DNA of 60,273 nt from Deltaproteobacteria bacterium (lineage in GTDB: Bacteria > Desulfobacterota > GWC2-55-46), in NCBI GenBank assembly GCA_019912665.1, contig JAIOIE010000030.1, positions 1 through 60,273 of the forward strand. Reading direction: 5' to 3'. This document shows positions 36,504 to 45,215 of the stretch, in pieces. Every line of letters starts with the position of its first letter. The first letter of the stretch is position 1. The notes beneath the pieces were generated by a model. That model saw only the letters and a program-made list of their open reading frames with translations, was not told the DNA's origin and ran no database searches. A program made the position numbers and the translations under genes.

Positions 36504-37843
36504 GGATACTCATAATCGACGACGAGGAGTCGATGCGCCACATGCTTTCCGTGATCCTCAAGAAAGAGGGCTATGATACGGTCTCGGCCCATGACGCTCA
36601 AGCCGGGCTTACGCTCCTCGAAAAGGACGAGTTCGATTTCATTCTCTCGGACATACGGATGCCCGGAATGGACGGGACCGGGCTCCTTAAGGCGATAGCC
36701 GATAAGGGCGTTGCCTCTCCCGTCATAATAATGAGCGCCTACGGCTCGATGGACTCGGCAATGGAGTGCATGAAGCTCGGGGCCTACGACTACATATCCA
36801 AGCCCTTCAAGGCCGACGAAATAGTGCTCGTCCTGAGGAAGGCCGAGGAGAGGGAGAGGCTCCGGAGGGAGAACAGGAGGCTCAAGGAGGAGGCCGCGAG
36901 GGAATATGACGTGTCCGGCATAAGGACCTCCGACCCCGTTATGGAGGGGGTGCTCGGTCTCGTCCTCAAGATAGCGGATTATTCGACCTCGGTCCTCATT
37001 ACGGGCGAGAGCGGCACCGGCAAGGAGCTTGTCGCCCGGGCGATACACTACGGCGGCAGGCGCTCTGGCGGGCCTTTCGTCGTCGTCAATTGCGGGGCCC
37101 TTCCCGGACCGCTACTTGAAAGCGAGCTCTTCGGCCACGTGAAAGGCGCGTTCACCGACGCCCACAGGAGCAAGGCCGGGCTTTTCCAGGAGGCCGAAGG
37201 CGGCACCATTTTCTTAGACGAGGTCGGCGAGCTGCCGATGGAGCTCCAGGTAAAGCTCCTTCGCGTTCTGCAGGAAGGCGAGGTAAGGAGGGTCGGCGAC
37301 AACAGGCCGGTAAAGGTGGACGCAAGGGTCGTCGCCGCCACTCTAAGGGACCTTAAGCATGAAATATCGAGGGGCGCTTTCAGGGAAGACCTTTTCTACA
37401 GGCTGAACGTAATCGAGGTAAAATTGCCGCCCCTCAGGGAGCGGCAGGGCGACGTACCGCTACTCGCCGAATGGTTCGTCGAGAAGTATGCGCGAAAATT
37501 CATAAAGCCGCCCAAGGCGATTTCCGCCGGGGCAATGGAGGCGCTAAAGAGATATTCTTGGCCCGGCAACATAAGGGAGCTCGAGAACGTCATAGAGAGG
37601 GCCATGATACTCGAAGAGACCGGGACCATAAGGGAGTCCTCCCTCCCGCTCCTTGCCGGACCCGAGGCCCCAAGGAGCGCTGGACCTTCCGACCTCTCCA
37701 TCAAGAAGGCCCAGGAATCAATGGAAAGGGAGCTTATAAGGAAGGCGCTCGACCAGACCGGGAATAACAAGACAAAGGCCGCCATGCTCCTTGAGATAAG
37801 CCACCGGGCCCTCCTTTATAAGATAAAAAGTTATGGACTATGA
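36500..37843 (+). CDS. Sigma-54-dependent response regulator (PilR/NtrC type)
   Basis: 447 residues in the NtrC order: receiver (Asp51 phospho-acceptor, Lys101), AAA+ activator domain (about 138-380; Walker A GESGTGKE 169-176, Walker B GTIFLDEVGEL) and a Fis-type helix-turn-helix at the C-terminus (NNKTKAAMLLEISHRALLYKIKSYG). The sigma-54-contacting loop reads GAFTDA (216-221) instead of GAFTGA, a known natural variant. A near-perfect sigma-54 promoter lies 65 bases after its stop, before pilV, so the minor pilin operon is its likely target. Confidence 0.95.
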   Translation: MRILIIDDEESMRHMLSVILKKEGYDTVSAHDAQAGLTLLEKDEFDFILSDIRMPGMDGTGLLKAIADKGVASPVIIMSAYGSMDSAMECMKLGAYDYISKPFKADEIVLVLRKAEERERLRRENRRLKEEAAREYDVSGIRTSDPVMEGVLGLVLKIADYSTSVLITGESGTGKELVARAIHYGGRRSGGPFVVVNCGALPGPLLESELFGHVKGAFTDAHRSKAGLFQEAEGGTIFLDEVGELPMELQVKLLRVLQEGEVRRVGDNRPVKVDARVVAATLRDLKHEISRGAFREDLFYRLNVIEVKLPPLRERQGDVPLLAEWFVEKYARKFIKPPKAISAGAMEALKRYSWPGNIRELENVIERAMILEETGTIRESSLPLLAGPEAPRSAGPSDLSIKKAQESMERELIRKALDQTGNNKTKAAMLLEISHRALLYKIKSYGL

Positions 37844-37907
37844 AAAAAGTGCATAGTTCCATGACACCCTTCCATATATGACTTTAAATAAATCAATAAC
37901 TTAGGTT

Positions 37908-37924
37908 TTGGCACGACGCTTGCT
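37908..37924 (+). promoter_or_regulatory. Sigma-54 (-24/-12) promoter of the minor pilin operon
   Basis: TTGGCAC-GACGC-TTGCT matches the RpoN consensus TGGCAC-N5-TTGCW exactly. Transcription would begin near 37936, giving a leader of about 150 nt before pilV. The AT-rich 60 bases upstream (37850-37905), with TGACACCC near 37861, would be the place for activator sites. Confidence 0.88.
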
Positions 37925-37962
37925 TTTCGGAATAGGCAGAATAGGCGCCCTTTCATGTGCAC

Positions 37963-38019
37963 GGGTTCTCTAAGGCCTTACGCCTGTTGAGATCCTGTTT
38001 CGATCTGCATAACGAACCC
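37963..38019 (+). promoter_or_regulatory. Three-way-junction structure in the pilV leader
   Basis: GGGTTC (37963-37968) pairs with GAACCC (38014-38019) and encloses two hairpins: AGGC 37973-37976 with GCCT 37982-37985, and AGATC 37990-37994 with GATCT 38002-38006. All three stems are perfect. It lies wholly in the untranslated leader between the sigma-54 promoter and pilV. No GEMM or c-di-GMP-II consensus was found; a regulatory role is inference. Confidence 0.45.
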
Positions 38020-38084
38020 AACGCGGACGACCAGATGAAGACAAGCGTATCCTAAAATACGGGCATGGTAAGGGTGACAACGGG

Positions 38085-38501
38085 ATGCTGAAGCTGATGA
38101 GGACCGGCCAGAACAAGGGTTTCACGCTGATTGAACTGCTTATCGCAATATCCGTACTTGCAGTCGGCATACTGGGCGTTGCCACAATGATGACGACGGG
38201 CATAATGTCCGGACGGTTCGCGCACATGGTGGCCGCCGAGAGCTCGGTCGCTGTCTCGGTGCTCGAGGAGTTGATGTCCAGGGACGGTTCAGACCCGGTC
38301 TTCTCATCTAATATTACGAACGCGGTATACGACCTCGACCCGTCCTCTGCCGCAACGGGCATGGTCGTGCAGGGCAGGATGTACTCTGCAGTCTATTCGG
38401 TGGTTCCCAATTCCCCGGTCGCCGGGGTTGCGAGCATAGAGGTGGTTATAACAAGCAACGGACGCATGGCGAGGTACGCATCGCTCAAGAGCGTGCTTTA
38501 G
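38085..38501 (+). CDS. pilV: PilV-like minor prepilin
   Basis: 138 residues. A short basic leader (MLKLMRTGQNKG) is cut before F-T-L-I-E, with Glu at +5 and a hydrophobic helix of about 20 residues, the type III signal read by PilD. The rest matches the PilV/GspI-like minor pilins (short globular domain). Minor pilins prime pilus assembly and form the tip with PilY1. ATG 38085 lies nine bases after an AAGGG site. It is the first gene after the sigma-54 promoter. Confidence 0.87.
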   Translation: MLKLMRTGQNKGFTLIELLIAISVLAVGILGVATMMTTGIMSGRFAHMVAAESSVAVSVLEELMSRDGSDPVFSSNITNAVYDLDPSSAATGMVVQGRMYSAVYSVVPNSPVAGVASIEVVITSNGRMARYASLKSVL

Positions 38502-38513
38502 GCGGGGCAGTAA

Positions 38514-39416
38514 ATGAGAAATGACGATAGGGGCTTTACGCTCCTCGAACTGATCATAGCGATGGGCATTCTCGGGATGGTTACTGTCGCGATCTTCTCG
38601 GTCTATAACACCCAGCGCAAGGTGGCCTATGTAGAAACGGACGTTGCTGACGTGCAGCAGAACGTGAGGCTGGCCGTCCACAGCATACTGAAGGACCTGA
38701 GGATGGCCGGGTTCATGGTGCCGGACGGGCAGGACCCCATTGCGTCGGCGGTGGACGGGGCCGGCCCCGTGGCGAGCGACCTCCTTACGATGAATACGAC
38801 CACCGCGAGCGGGGCCGCGTGCAGGATAGACGCGGAAATGACGGTCGACATCCTGTCAGGGGCCGCCTTCACTCTCGCGGTTTCGTCCGAGCGCGACCTC
38901 GACGGCTTCTCCGCCGGGGACTCGGTAAGGATATTAAGCCCCGGCGAGCGGGCCCAGCCCGCGGAGACCGCGTATACGGTCGTATCCAAAAACGCCGCTG
39001 TTCCGAGCATAACCTTGAGCCCGCAGTTCGACGGTGGCACCGTGGACCTCAGGCGGGGGTTCATTGTCGCCAGGACGGGAGATTCCCTGCCCGACACTTT
39101 TCCGAATACGGTGAGATACTGCCTTGGGCCGGCTGCCGGGTGCGCCCCGGCCGTGCCGTGTCCCGCCGGTAACTGTCTCATGAGGATAATGAATGAAGAT
39201 CCGTCCGAGAACTCGATAGTGGCCACCAACATAGGGGGGCTCCAGTTTAGCTATGTCCTGGACGGCAGCACGGCCGAGATCGCCGTCCCCGCCGACCTCT
39301 CGGCAGTCCGCGACGTAAAAATAGTAATAGCGGGTGAGACCGTGAAAACGGCGGTGCTTTCGGGCTCGCCTAAGACCAGAGAGTTCGCGGCAATCTCAAG
39401 GATAAGGAACAGGTGA
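38514..39416 (+). CDS. pilW: PilW-like minor prepilin
   Basis: 300 residues, the largest pilin-like protein here. Leader MRNDDRG is followed by F-T-L-L-E-L-I-I-A-M-G with Glu at +5, then VQQNVRLAVHSILKDLRMAGF, a segment typical of PilW. Four cysteines near 200-223 (YCLGPAAGCAPAVPCPAGNC) could form disulfides in the exposed domain. Twelve bases after pilV; its stop overlaps the next gene as GTGA. Confidence 0.88.
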   Translation: MRNDDRGFTLLELIIAMGILGMVTVAIFSVYNTQRKVAYVETDVADVQQNVRLAVHSILKDLRMAGFMVPDGQDPIASAVDGAGPVASDLLTMNTTTASGAACRIDAEMTVDILSGAAFTLAVSSERDLDGFSAGDSVRILSPGERAQPAETAYTVVSKNAAVPSITLSPQFDGGTVDLRRGFIVARTGDSLPDTFPNTVRYCLGPAAGCAPAVPCPAGNCLMRIMNEDPSENSIVATNIGGLQFSYVLDGSTAEIAVPADLSAVRDVKIVIAGETVKTAVLSGSPKTREFAAISRIRNR

Positions 39417-39871
39417 CCATGATGGAAGCGAAAAAGATAACCGGCAACGAGCGCGGGATGGCGCTGGTGATAGCCCTGATCGCGCTATTCCTGATGAGCA
39501 TACTCGGAGGTATGGTCTTTACCACGTCCAATTCAGAGGTGCTCGGCGCTAAAAATCACAGGGTGATGAACGAGTCGCTCTACGCCGCCGAGAGGGGGAT
39601 AGAATACGCCAAGAGCGACCCGGCCATATACTCAGCCATAGGCACGGGGTCGGTCGCGATACCGATCGGCGGCGTGAGCCTGGAAACCGTGGCGAGCGAC
39701 GCCTCCGGGATCGTCGAATATCTGACCCGGGGCAATCCGCCGAGGGGCTCGGGGATGGACGCGACCGAGTTCGAGGCGAACTATTTCGCGGTAAACGTTG
39801 AAGGGACCGGCCCGTTAAACTCACGCACGGAGGTAGAGATAAATGTCGCAAGGATCGTCCCTAAGAATTAG
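39413..39871 (+). CDS. pilX: PilX-like pilus assembly protein
   Basis: 152 residues with the PilX N-terminal pattern: NERG followed by M-A-L-V-I-A-L-I-A-L-F-L-M-S, then an extended helix with SEVLGAKNHRVMNESLYAAERGIEYA. As in many PilX proteins the Glu at +5 of standard pilins is missing. The GTG at 39413 overlaps the pilW stop; ATG codons at 39419 and 39422 are equally possible starts. It overlaps pilY1 by 29 bases, so the two are tightly coupled. Confidence 0.85.
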   Translation: MTMMEAKKITGNERGMALVIALIALFLMSILGGMVFTTSNSEVLGAKNHRVMNESLYAAERGIEYAKSDPAIYSAIGTGSVAIPIGGVSLETVASDASGIVEYLTRGNPPRGSGMDATEFEANYFAVNVEGTGPLNSRTEVEINVARIVPKN

Positions 39872-42800
39872 TCTCGCCGTTCTTGCATGCCTCGCGTATT
39901 CTCACCTGGCTGCGCCTGACGCCTCGGCCCTGGACCAGTACCCCGGGGACACGGTCATTTACGGCGCCACGACCGAGACGATACAGCCCAACGTCCTGGT
40001 TATACTGGACAACTCGGGCAGCATGGCCGACTCGATCATATCCGGCGACCCATATACCCCAGCCACAATCTATGCTTCCGTAAACGCTTGCAACGGGCAG
40101 TCCTGTTTGACCAATAAGGTCTACCGGTGGAGGTCCACCGGAGGCGGCACGTGGGTAAGCCACATAAACGACGTCAATACCATAAGCTGCAACTCGGCCA
40201 GGAACTCTTTTCTTCAGACTGGCCTTTACCAGGGGCGGCTCCGGACCAACGGCTCGTGCTCGAGCACATCAGGGAGCTTCGCGCTGGGCAACTATATCAA
40301 CTGGCTGACCGCCACCGGCGGCTATCGCCCCAAGATGGATGTGGCGCAGGAGGTGCTTACCAATCTCGTCAATTCTACCGAGGGCGCCAAGTTCGGCCTG
40401 ATGATATTCAACAGCTCCAACGGAGGACATATAGCCGGGGTGGGCGACAGCTACGGATACGGCGGGTACGACGCGTATATAAAAGATATGGACGAGATCT
40501 TCTCCGGCACAACAACCAACAGGACCGCCTATGTCAACACGGTCAACAATGTAGAGCCGACTACGTGGACGCCTCTCGCCGAGACCATGTTCGAGGCCAT
40601 GCGGTATTTCCAGGGCGGGGCTACGGCGTTCAACGGGACTTACACTTACACGAGCCCCATAGAATACAGCTGTCAGAAGAACTATATAATACTCATCACC
40701 GACGGCATGTCCACCGAGGACCGTTCCTCGGTCCTCAGGAGCATCTGCAACAACGGCGACTGCGACGGCGACGGGCACGAGCCAGCCAACGACCCTGACA
40801 AGGAATACGATTCAAACGGCTCCGACTACCTTGACGACGTCGCAAAATACATTTATGAAACCGACCTGCTGCCGGATACCGGGGAGGAGAGGACCTTCGG
40901 AAGACAGTTCGCCATAACGTACACGGTCGGGTTCGGCCTTGCCGGGGTCGACTACGCCGAGCAGCTCCTCGAGGAGACTGCCTATAACGGCGGCGGAGAG
41001 TACTATTCCGCAAACTCGACCTCCGGCCTGAGCGAGTCCCTCAGGCGGATATTGGCTACTATCGTGGAGGACAACACTTCATTCGTGGCGCCCGTCCTTC
41101 CTGTAAGCCCCGAGAACCGGACTTACTCGGGAAACAGGATATACATGGGCTTTTTCAAACCCAAGAACAAGGCGTTCTGGAGCGGTAACCTCAAGAAATT
41201 CGGCCTGGATTCGGACGGGAACGTTACGGACAGCAACGGCGCCCACGCTACCAATTCCGACGGGAGCATAAGGGACAACGCCACCTCGTTCTGGAGCCTG
41301 GTCCAGGATGGCGGCGACGTCGAGCGCGGAGGGGCCGGCGAAGCCCTTGTCGCCCGCACCGCCCCCAGGAACATATACACCTATACCGGGTCGAGCACGG
41401 ACCTGACCGACCCGACGAACCTCCTTTTAAGCTCCAATACCGCGGTCACCACCGCAATGCTTGACGTCGCGGATGCCACCGAGAGGGACCGCTTGATAGA
41501 TTACGTGCACGGATACGACTCTTACGACGAGGACGGGAACGGCATTACGGACGAGTTAAGGGCCTGGATAATGGGGGACGTGCTCCACTCAAAGCCGCAG
41601 GTCGTGAACTATGACAGGTACTCGTATGTCGATGAGGACAACTGCGGCGTGAACGAGTCTATCGTACTGGTCGGGTCGAATGACGGGATGCTGCACGCCT
41701 TCAGCGACTGCGACGGGAGCGAAAAGTGGGCCTTCATCCCGCCCGACCTGCTCGGGAATCTCAAGCACATGCCCGCCGCCGTCCACACCTATTTCGTGGA
41801 CTCCTCCCCGGTGGCATACACCTACGACGCCAACGGCGACGGCAGGATAGACTCAGGGAGCGACAAGGTAATCGTGATTTTCGGCGAGCGAAGGGGTGGC
41901 GGCTACTATTACGCGCTGGACGTGACCGACCCTGACCAGCCGGTGTATCTCTGGAGGATAAGCTCCACGGAGAGCCCGTCCGGGGTGAATACCGAATACG
42001 CGGAGCTGGCCGAGAGCTGGTCCGAGCCGGTTTTCGCCAGGGTGCGAGTCAATGTCGGAGGAGTGATAAAGAAAAAAGTCGTGGCTATCATAGGGGCGGG
42101 CTACGACAACCTGGCCGAGGACTCCGAGCCTGCTGTCGCGTCCACGACAGGAAGGGGCATATACGTTATAGAGGTGGCGGATATAACCACCACGGGCTCG
42201 ATAAGCCTCGCCGGGAGCGGCTGGAAGCTCTGGGGGTACACCAGGGCTGATGACGCTGGCATGACAAAGTCCATTCTTTCGCAGCCGGCCGTCCTTGATA
42301 TCGACGGAAACGGGTACGCGGATACCGTGTACATAGGCGACCTTGGCGGGTACATGTGGCGTCTCAACATCGGGTCAACGCTTACATCCTCATGGGACGG
42401 GACCAAGATATTCAGCTCCGGTGGTAGCAGGAAGATCTTCTACAAGCCCTCCGTGACGCTGGAGCCGGGCTACGAGCTCATCTTTTTCGGCACAGGGGAC
42501 CGAGCCCATCCGCTTTCCACGAACATTTCCGATAGGCTGTATGCCTTGAAGGACAACGGGCAGACCACGGCCAAGACGGAAGGAGACCTCGTTGATGCGA
42601 CCGACGTGGATTCGGTTAGCATCGCGAGCTCCTACGGATGGTATATCGAGCTTGAGGGCAGCGGTGAAAAGGCACTTGCCGGGGCCGCCGCATTCGGAAA
42701 GGTGGCCTATTATACGACATATATCCCGGCTTCAGACGTCGGGGTCTGTACTACGGACAGCAGCGGCACGTCGGTGCTTTACGCGGCCAGCCACCTTACC

Positions 42801-43055
42801 GCAGCGGCGGCGTACAATTACAACCCCTATAACGACCCTGTGCCTGACGGTGATGACGTTGACGATGAGCAGACGTCGACGAAGGACCGGACTGACAGGT
42901 CGAAAGTGATAGGCTCTGGCATAGCCTCGGGCATCGTCACCTCAGTGGGCCCCGGGGGTTTCTCTGCCCTCATAGGCTCCGGCGGGGCCATAATAAAGCC
43001 GGATGTAAACGAGAGCGGCTCTAGCATACCACTTTACTGGAGAGAGGTGCGCTGA
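39843..43055 (+). CDS. pilY1: PilY1-like pilus tip adhesin/assembly protein
   Basis: 1070 residues with a signal peptide (about 1-29). The N-terminal half holds a von Willebrand A-like domain with MIDAS residues D-N-S-G-S (56-60) and a further Asp/Asn-rich loop near 305-325. The C-terminal half is the PilY1 beta-propeller domain (KPQVVNYD, VGSNDGMLHAF, GERRGGGYYYALDV) with the calcium-binding loop DIDGNGYADTVYIGD at 819-832 and a second Asp-rich loop, DANGDGRIDSGSD. PilY1 sits at the pilus tip and modulates retraction, adhesion and surface sensing. GGAGG lies upstream of the ATG. Confidence 0.94.
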   Translation: MSQGSSLRISLAVLACLAYSHLAAPDASALDQYPGDTVIYGATTETIQPNVLVILDNSGSMADSIISGDPYTPATIYASVNACNGQSCLTNKVYRWRSTGGGTWVSHINDVNTISCNSARNSFLQTGLYQGRLRTNGSCSSTSGSFALGNYINWLTATGGYRPKMDVAQEVLTNLVNSTEGAKFGLMIFNSSNGGHIAGVGDSYGYGGYDAYIKDMDEIFSGTTTNRTAYVNTVNNVEPTTWTPLAETMFEAMRYFQGGATAFNGTYTYTSPIEYSCQKNYIILITDGMSTEDRSSVLRSICNNGDCDGDGHEPANDPDKEYDSNGSDYLDDVAKYIYETDLLPDTGEERTFGRQFAITYTVGFGLAGVDYAEQLLEETAYNGGGEYYSANSTSGLSESLRRILATIVEDNTSFVAPVLPVSPENRTYSGNRIYMGFFKPKNKAFWSGNLKKFGLDSDGNVTDSNGAHATNSDGSIRDNATSFWSLVQDGGDVERGGAGEALVARTAPRNIYTYTGSSTDLTDPTNLLLSSNTAVTTAMLDVADATERDRLIDYVHGYDSYDEDGNGITDELRAWIMGDVLHSKPQVVNYDRYSYVDEDNCGVNESIVLVGSNDGMLHAFSDCDGSEKWAFIPPDLLGNLKHMPAAVHTYFVDSSPVAYTYDANGDGRIDSGSDKVIVIFGERRGGGYYYALDVTDPDQPVYLWRISSTESPSGVNTEYAELAESWSEPVFARVRVNVGGVIKKKVVAIIGAGYDNLAEDSEPAVASTTGRGIYVIEVADITTTGSISLAGSGWKLWGYTRADDAGMTKSILSQPAVLDIDGNGYADTVYIGDLGGYMWRLNIGSTLTSSWDGTKIFSSGGSRKIFYKPSVTLEPGYELIFFGTGDRAHPLSTNISDRLYALKDNGQTTAKTEGDLVDATDVDSVSIASSYGWYIELEGSGEKALAGAAAFGKVAYYTTYIPASDVGVCTTDSSGTSVLYAASHLTAAAAYNYNPYNDPVPDGDDVDDEQTSTKDRTDRSKVIGSGIASGIVTSVGPGGFSALIGSGGAIIKPDVNESGSSIPLYWREVR

Positions 43056-43405
43056 TGAAGATAGCTGTCCTTGTTGCAGCGTTTTTGTTCTTTCTCGCCG
43101 CGGCGTGTGGCGCCGAAGAGACAGGGCCGCAGGACTATGTGTTCCTGGACGGCATAATAAGCGATTTCAAGGGGCCGGGGTTCATATTGAACGAGCGCCA
43201 CACGATAATCGTGACTCATAAGACCGGTTTTTACGATTCATCGGGCAGTAAGATCGCCTCATACAGGCTTGAACCGCAAAAATGGGTGTATGTGGAAGGC
43301 TACCCGGGCGCGAACGGGAGCGTTGAAGCGGAAAAGATATATGTCCTGCCGGGGCCGGCACGGAAGAAAGGCAGCCATAAATATGACTTCATGCAGTCGC
43401 CGTGA
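43055..43405 (+). CDS. Small exported protein of the pilin operon, OB-fold-like (DUF5666-like pattern)
   Basis: 116 residues with a signal peptide; Cys18 after LAAA could be a lipidation site, but the box is weak. The mature part has repeated beta-strand patterns, G-I-I-S-D-F-K-G-P-G-F-I-L-N, V-T-H-K-T-G-F-Y-D, and W-V-Y-V-E-G-Y-P-G with A-E-K-I-Y-V-L, resembling the small OB-fold DUF5666 domain (family match by pattern only). It overlaps pilY1 by one base, so co-expression with the tip proteins is nearly certain. Function unknown. Confidence 0.7.
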   Translation: MKIAVLVAAFLFFLAAACGAEETGPQDYVFLDGIISDFKGPGFILNERHTIIVTHKTGFYDSSGSKIASYRLEPQKWVYVEGYPGANGSVEAEKIYVLPGPARKKGSHKYDFMQSP

Positions 43406-44297
43406 GAACGCATTTCGGTTGATAAAGGGACTCTGTTTCCTTTCCGTCGCCATAGCTCTTCTTTCATCCGGTTGCGAAAAGTCGGGCGGCCCCGAGAAGC
43501 CTGAGACGCGGATAGATACGGAAATGGCTACGCTGTCGGTCACTCTCACGCCGGAGCGCCCGGCTGCGGGAACCGACGTGAAGGCGGTCGTCAGCGGGCG
43601 GGCCGGCGATGTCGGATTTCTGTGGGAAGTAAACGGAGAGGAGGTCGACGCCAGCGGGGACACGCTCGGGAAAGGCATGTTCCGGAAGGACGATGTCATA
43701 AGGGTCACGGCGGAGGCCGGAGGAATGGAGGCGGCGGATGAGACCGTTGCGGCCAATACGCCCCCTTCGATACTGTCCGTAAGGATAAGGCCCGAGGCCT
43801 TCAGCGCCGGCACCGAGATTTCGGCGGAGGCAGAGGGGCATGACCCGGATAACGACCTGCTGCGCTATGATTTCGTGTGGTCGGTAAACGGCGAGCGTTT
43901 TTACGGCGAGATCCTTCCCGGAAAGCAGGTGAGGCGCGGCCAGGATATTTCACTGAGGGTAGTCGCATTCGACGGCGACGACGAGAGTGAGGCATTCGAG
44001 GCCCGGGTCATCTCCGCTAAGAATTCCCCGCCCCGCTTCGTATCGTCCCCACCCGCGGAGTTCTCACGGGTCTTCATATATGAGGTGAGGGCCGTAGACC
44101 CTGATGGCGACGATGTAGGGTTCTCCCTCGTTAAGGGGCCTGAAGGCATGGCTTTCAAAGGCAACAGGCTAGAATGGGATGTAAAGAGCGGCGAGGGCCA
44201 GCCCGAGATTGTAATATCAGTGGATGACGGCAACGGCGGAAGCTCGCTCCAGACGTTCAGGCTCACCATCGGCAGGGAGGAGCAGGATGCGGAGTAG
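43383..44297 (+). CDS. Lipoprotein with Ig/cadherin-like repeats in the pilin operon
   Basis: 304 residues. A signal peptide ends in the lipobox L-S-S-G-C (Cys31). Three beta-sandwich-like repeats of about 80 residues follow, with linker motifs NTPPSIL and NSPPRFV and the DPDNDLLRYDFVWSVNG and DPDGDDVGFSL Asp-rich turns typical of Ig- or cadherin-like calcium-binding repeats. Start ATG 43383 overlaps the previous gene by 23 bases; a TTG at 43419 placed right before the signal helix is an alternative. It is likely anchored to the outer membrane; a role in docking the pilus tip or PilY1 is speculation. Confidence 0.72.
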   Translation: MTSCSRRENAFRLIKGLCFLSVAIALLSSGCEKSGGPEKPETRIDTEMATLSVTLTPERPAAGTDVKAVVSGRAGDVGFLWEVNGEEVDASGDTLGKGMFRKDDVIRVTAEAGGMEAADETVAANTPPSILSVRIRPEAFSAGTEISAEAEGHDPDNDLLRYDFVWSVNGERFYGEILPGKQVRRGQDISLRVVAFDGDDESEAFEARVISAKNSPPRFVSSPPAEFSRVFIYEVRAVDPDGDDVGFSLVKGPEGMAFKGNRLEWDVKSGEGQPEIVISVDDGNGGSSLQTFRLTIGREEQDAE

Positions 44298-44754
44298 CGG
44301 ATATTCGCTTGTCGAGACGATAATAGCTCTAGCCATAGCCGGCGTCCTCGCCGCCATAGCGGTCCCGCAGCTCTATCAGTGGTCTCAGTCGCTCAAGTAT
44401 AAGGAGGCGGCCTGGAGCATGCTTTCCGGGCTCAGGGACTGCAAGCAGCTATCCATGTCCACTAACCTCGAGCACAGGGTGGAACTGGCTTTGGACTCCA
44501 AGAGGTTCAGGCTGGCCAGGGGCGATCGGCCCTCGGGCAGCATCGTCTGGACGCCCGTGAGGCAGTGGGCGGATCTCCCCGAAAGCGCTAGTTACGCGAG
44601 CGGAGACGCTTGCGCAAGCACCGCCGACCTGAACATAGTGTTCAGGCCGAACGGCTCGGCCCAGGCAGCGACCCTCTGCATCAAGGATCCGTCTGCTTCC
44701 GTAAAGTTCCGCATAAACCTGAACGCAACAAGCGGACGGGCTTCGATAGTTTGA
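44287..44754 (+). CDS. GspH/FimT-type minor pseudopilin
   Basis: 155 residues. Leader MRSSG is cut before Y-S-L-V-E, with Glu at +5 and a hydrophobic helix (TIIALAIAGVLAAIAVPQL). The GspH-like C-terminal domain has two cysteines (DACAS, LCIKD) placed to form a disulfide. Tyr instead of Phe at +1 is tolerated by PilD-type peptidases. The open frame reaches further upstream, but ATG 44287 has GGGAGGAG before it and overlaps the lipoprotein gene by 11 bases. It closes the minor pilin operon. Confidence 0.85.
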   Translation: MRSSGYSLVETIIALAIAGVLAAIAVPQLYQWSQSLKYKEAAWSMLSGLRDCKQLSMSTNLEHRVELALDSKRFRLARGDRPSGSIVWTPVRQWADLPESASYASGDACASTADLNIVFRPNGSAQAATLCIKDPSASVKFRINLNATSGRASIV

Positions 44755-44783
44755 CGCCGGACGGCCGCTTCGTGAGCCTGAAC

Positions 44784-44807
44784 CGAGAGGGCCATTCTCG
44801 TTTTTTT
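44784..44807 (+). terminator. Probable terminator of the minor pilin operon
   Basis: CGAGA (44784-44788) pairs with TCTCG (44796-44800) and is followed by seven T. A longer alternative stem, AGAGGGCCA 44786-44794 with TGGCCCTCT 44812-44820, shares part of it, so the two folds exclude one another. Confidence 0.6.
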
Positions 44808-45215
44808 CCTGTGGCCCTCTGCTATTTTCTCTGGTCGCGCATCAGTAATGCATCCGGCCAGGAACGGCAAGCGACGCGCTCTGGAGGACTCAAGCGAATA
44901 TTAGCAATAGTTTATGTTTGAGAGAAGCGCCGAGCCCGTCCCCGGTGCCCGTCTTTGCCTCCCCACACCCGCATGGGAACCAGACTACAGCTGGCCAACG
45001 CGAAACGCGTGGGGCCACATTATGAAAAAAGTCCTAAACTTATCCGGGTATGCGCCGATATTATAGTTAATTATGTGCCAATTAGAAGAAATATGTTGAC
45101 AATTATGGCTCATTGGAGATAGATTGCACACAAATCCAGCTCAGATTCGTAATTCCCGTGGCTACGCGGCTCTCCCTCAAGACCATCCATACCGTGTGAC
45201 TAAAGTGCTTGTGCC
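44808..45215 (+). other. Intergenic stretch before the pilM operon
   Basis: About 400 bases without a credible gene. The part from 45020 to 45130 is clearly AT-rich against the surroundings and holds promoter-like pieces: TATTAT at 45059-45064, and TTGACA at 45096-45101 without a good -10 box. This is where the promoter of the XRE-pilMNOPQ operon should lie, but I cannot place it firmly. Confidence 0.5.

Noticed and set aside
44610-44921. A 103-codon frame across the end of the GspH/FimT gene
   Set aside because: Overlaps a clear pilin in another phase and has no matching start context or domain.
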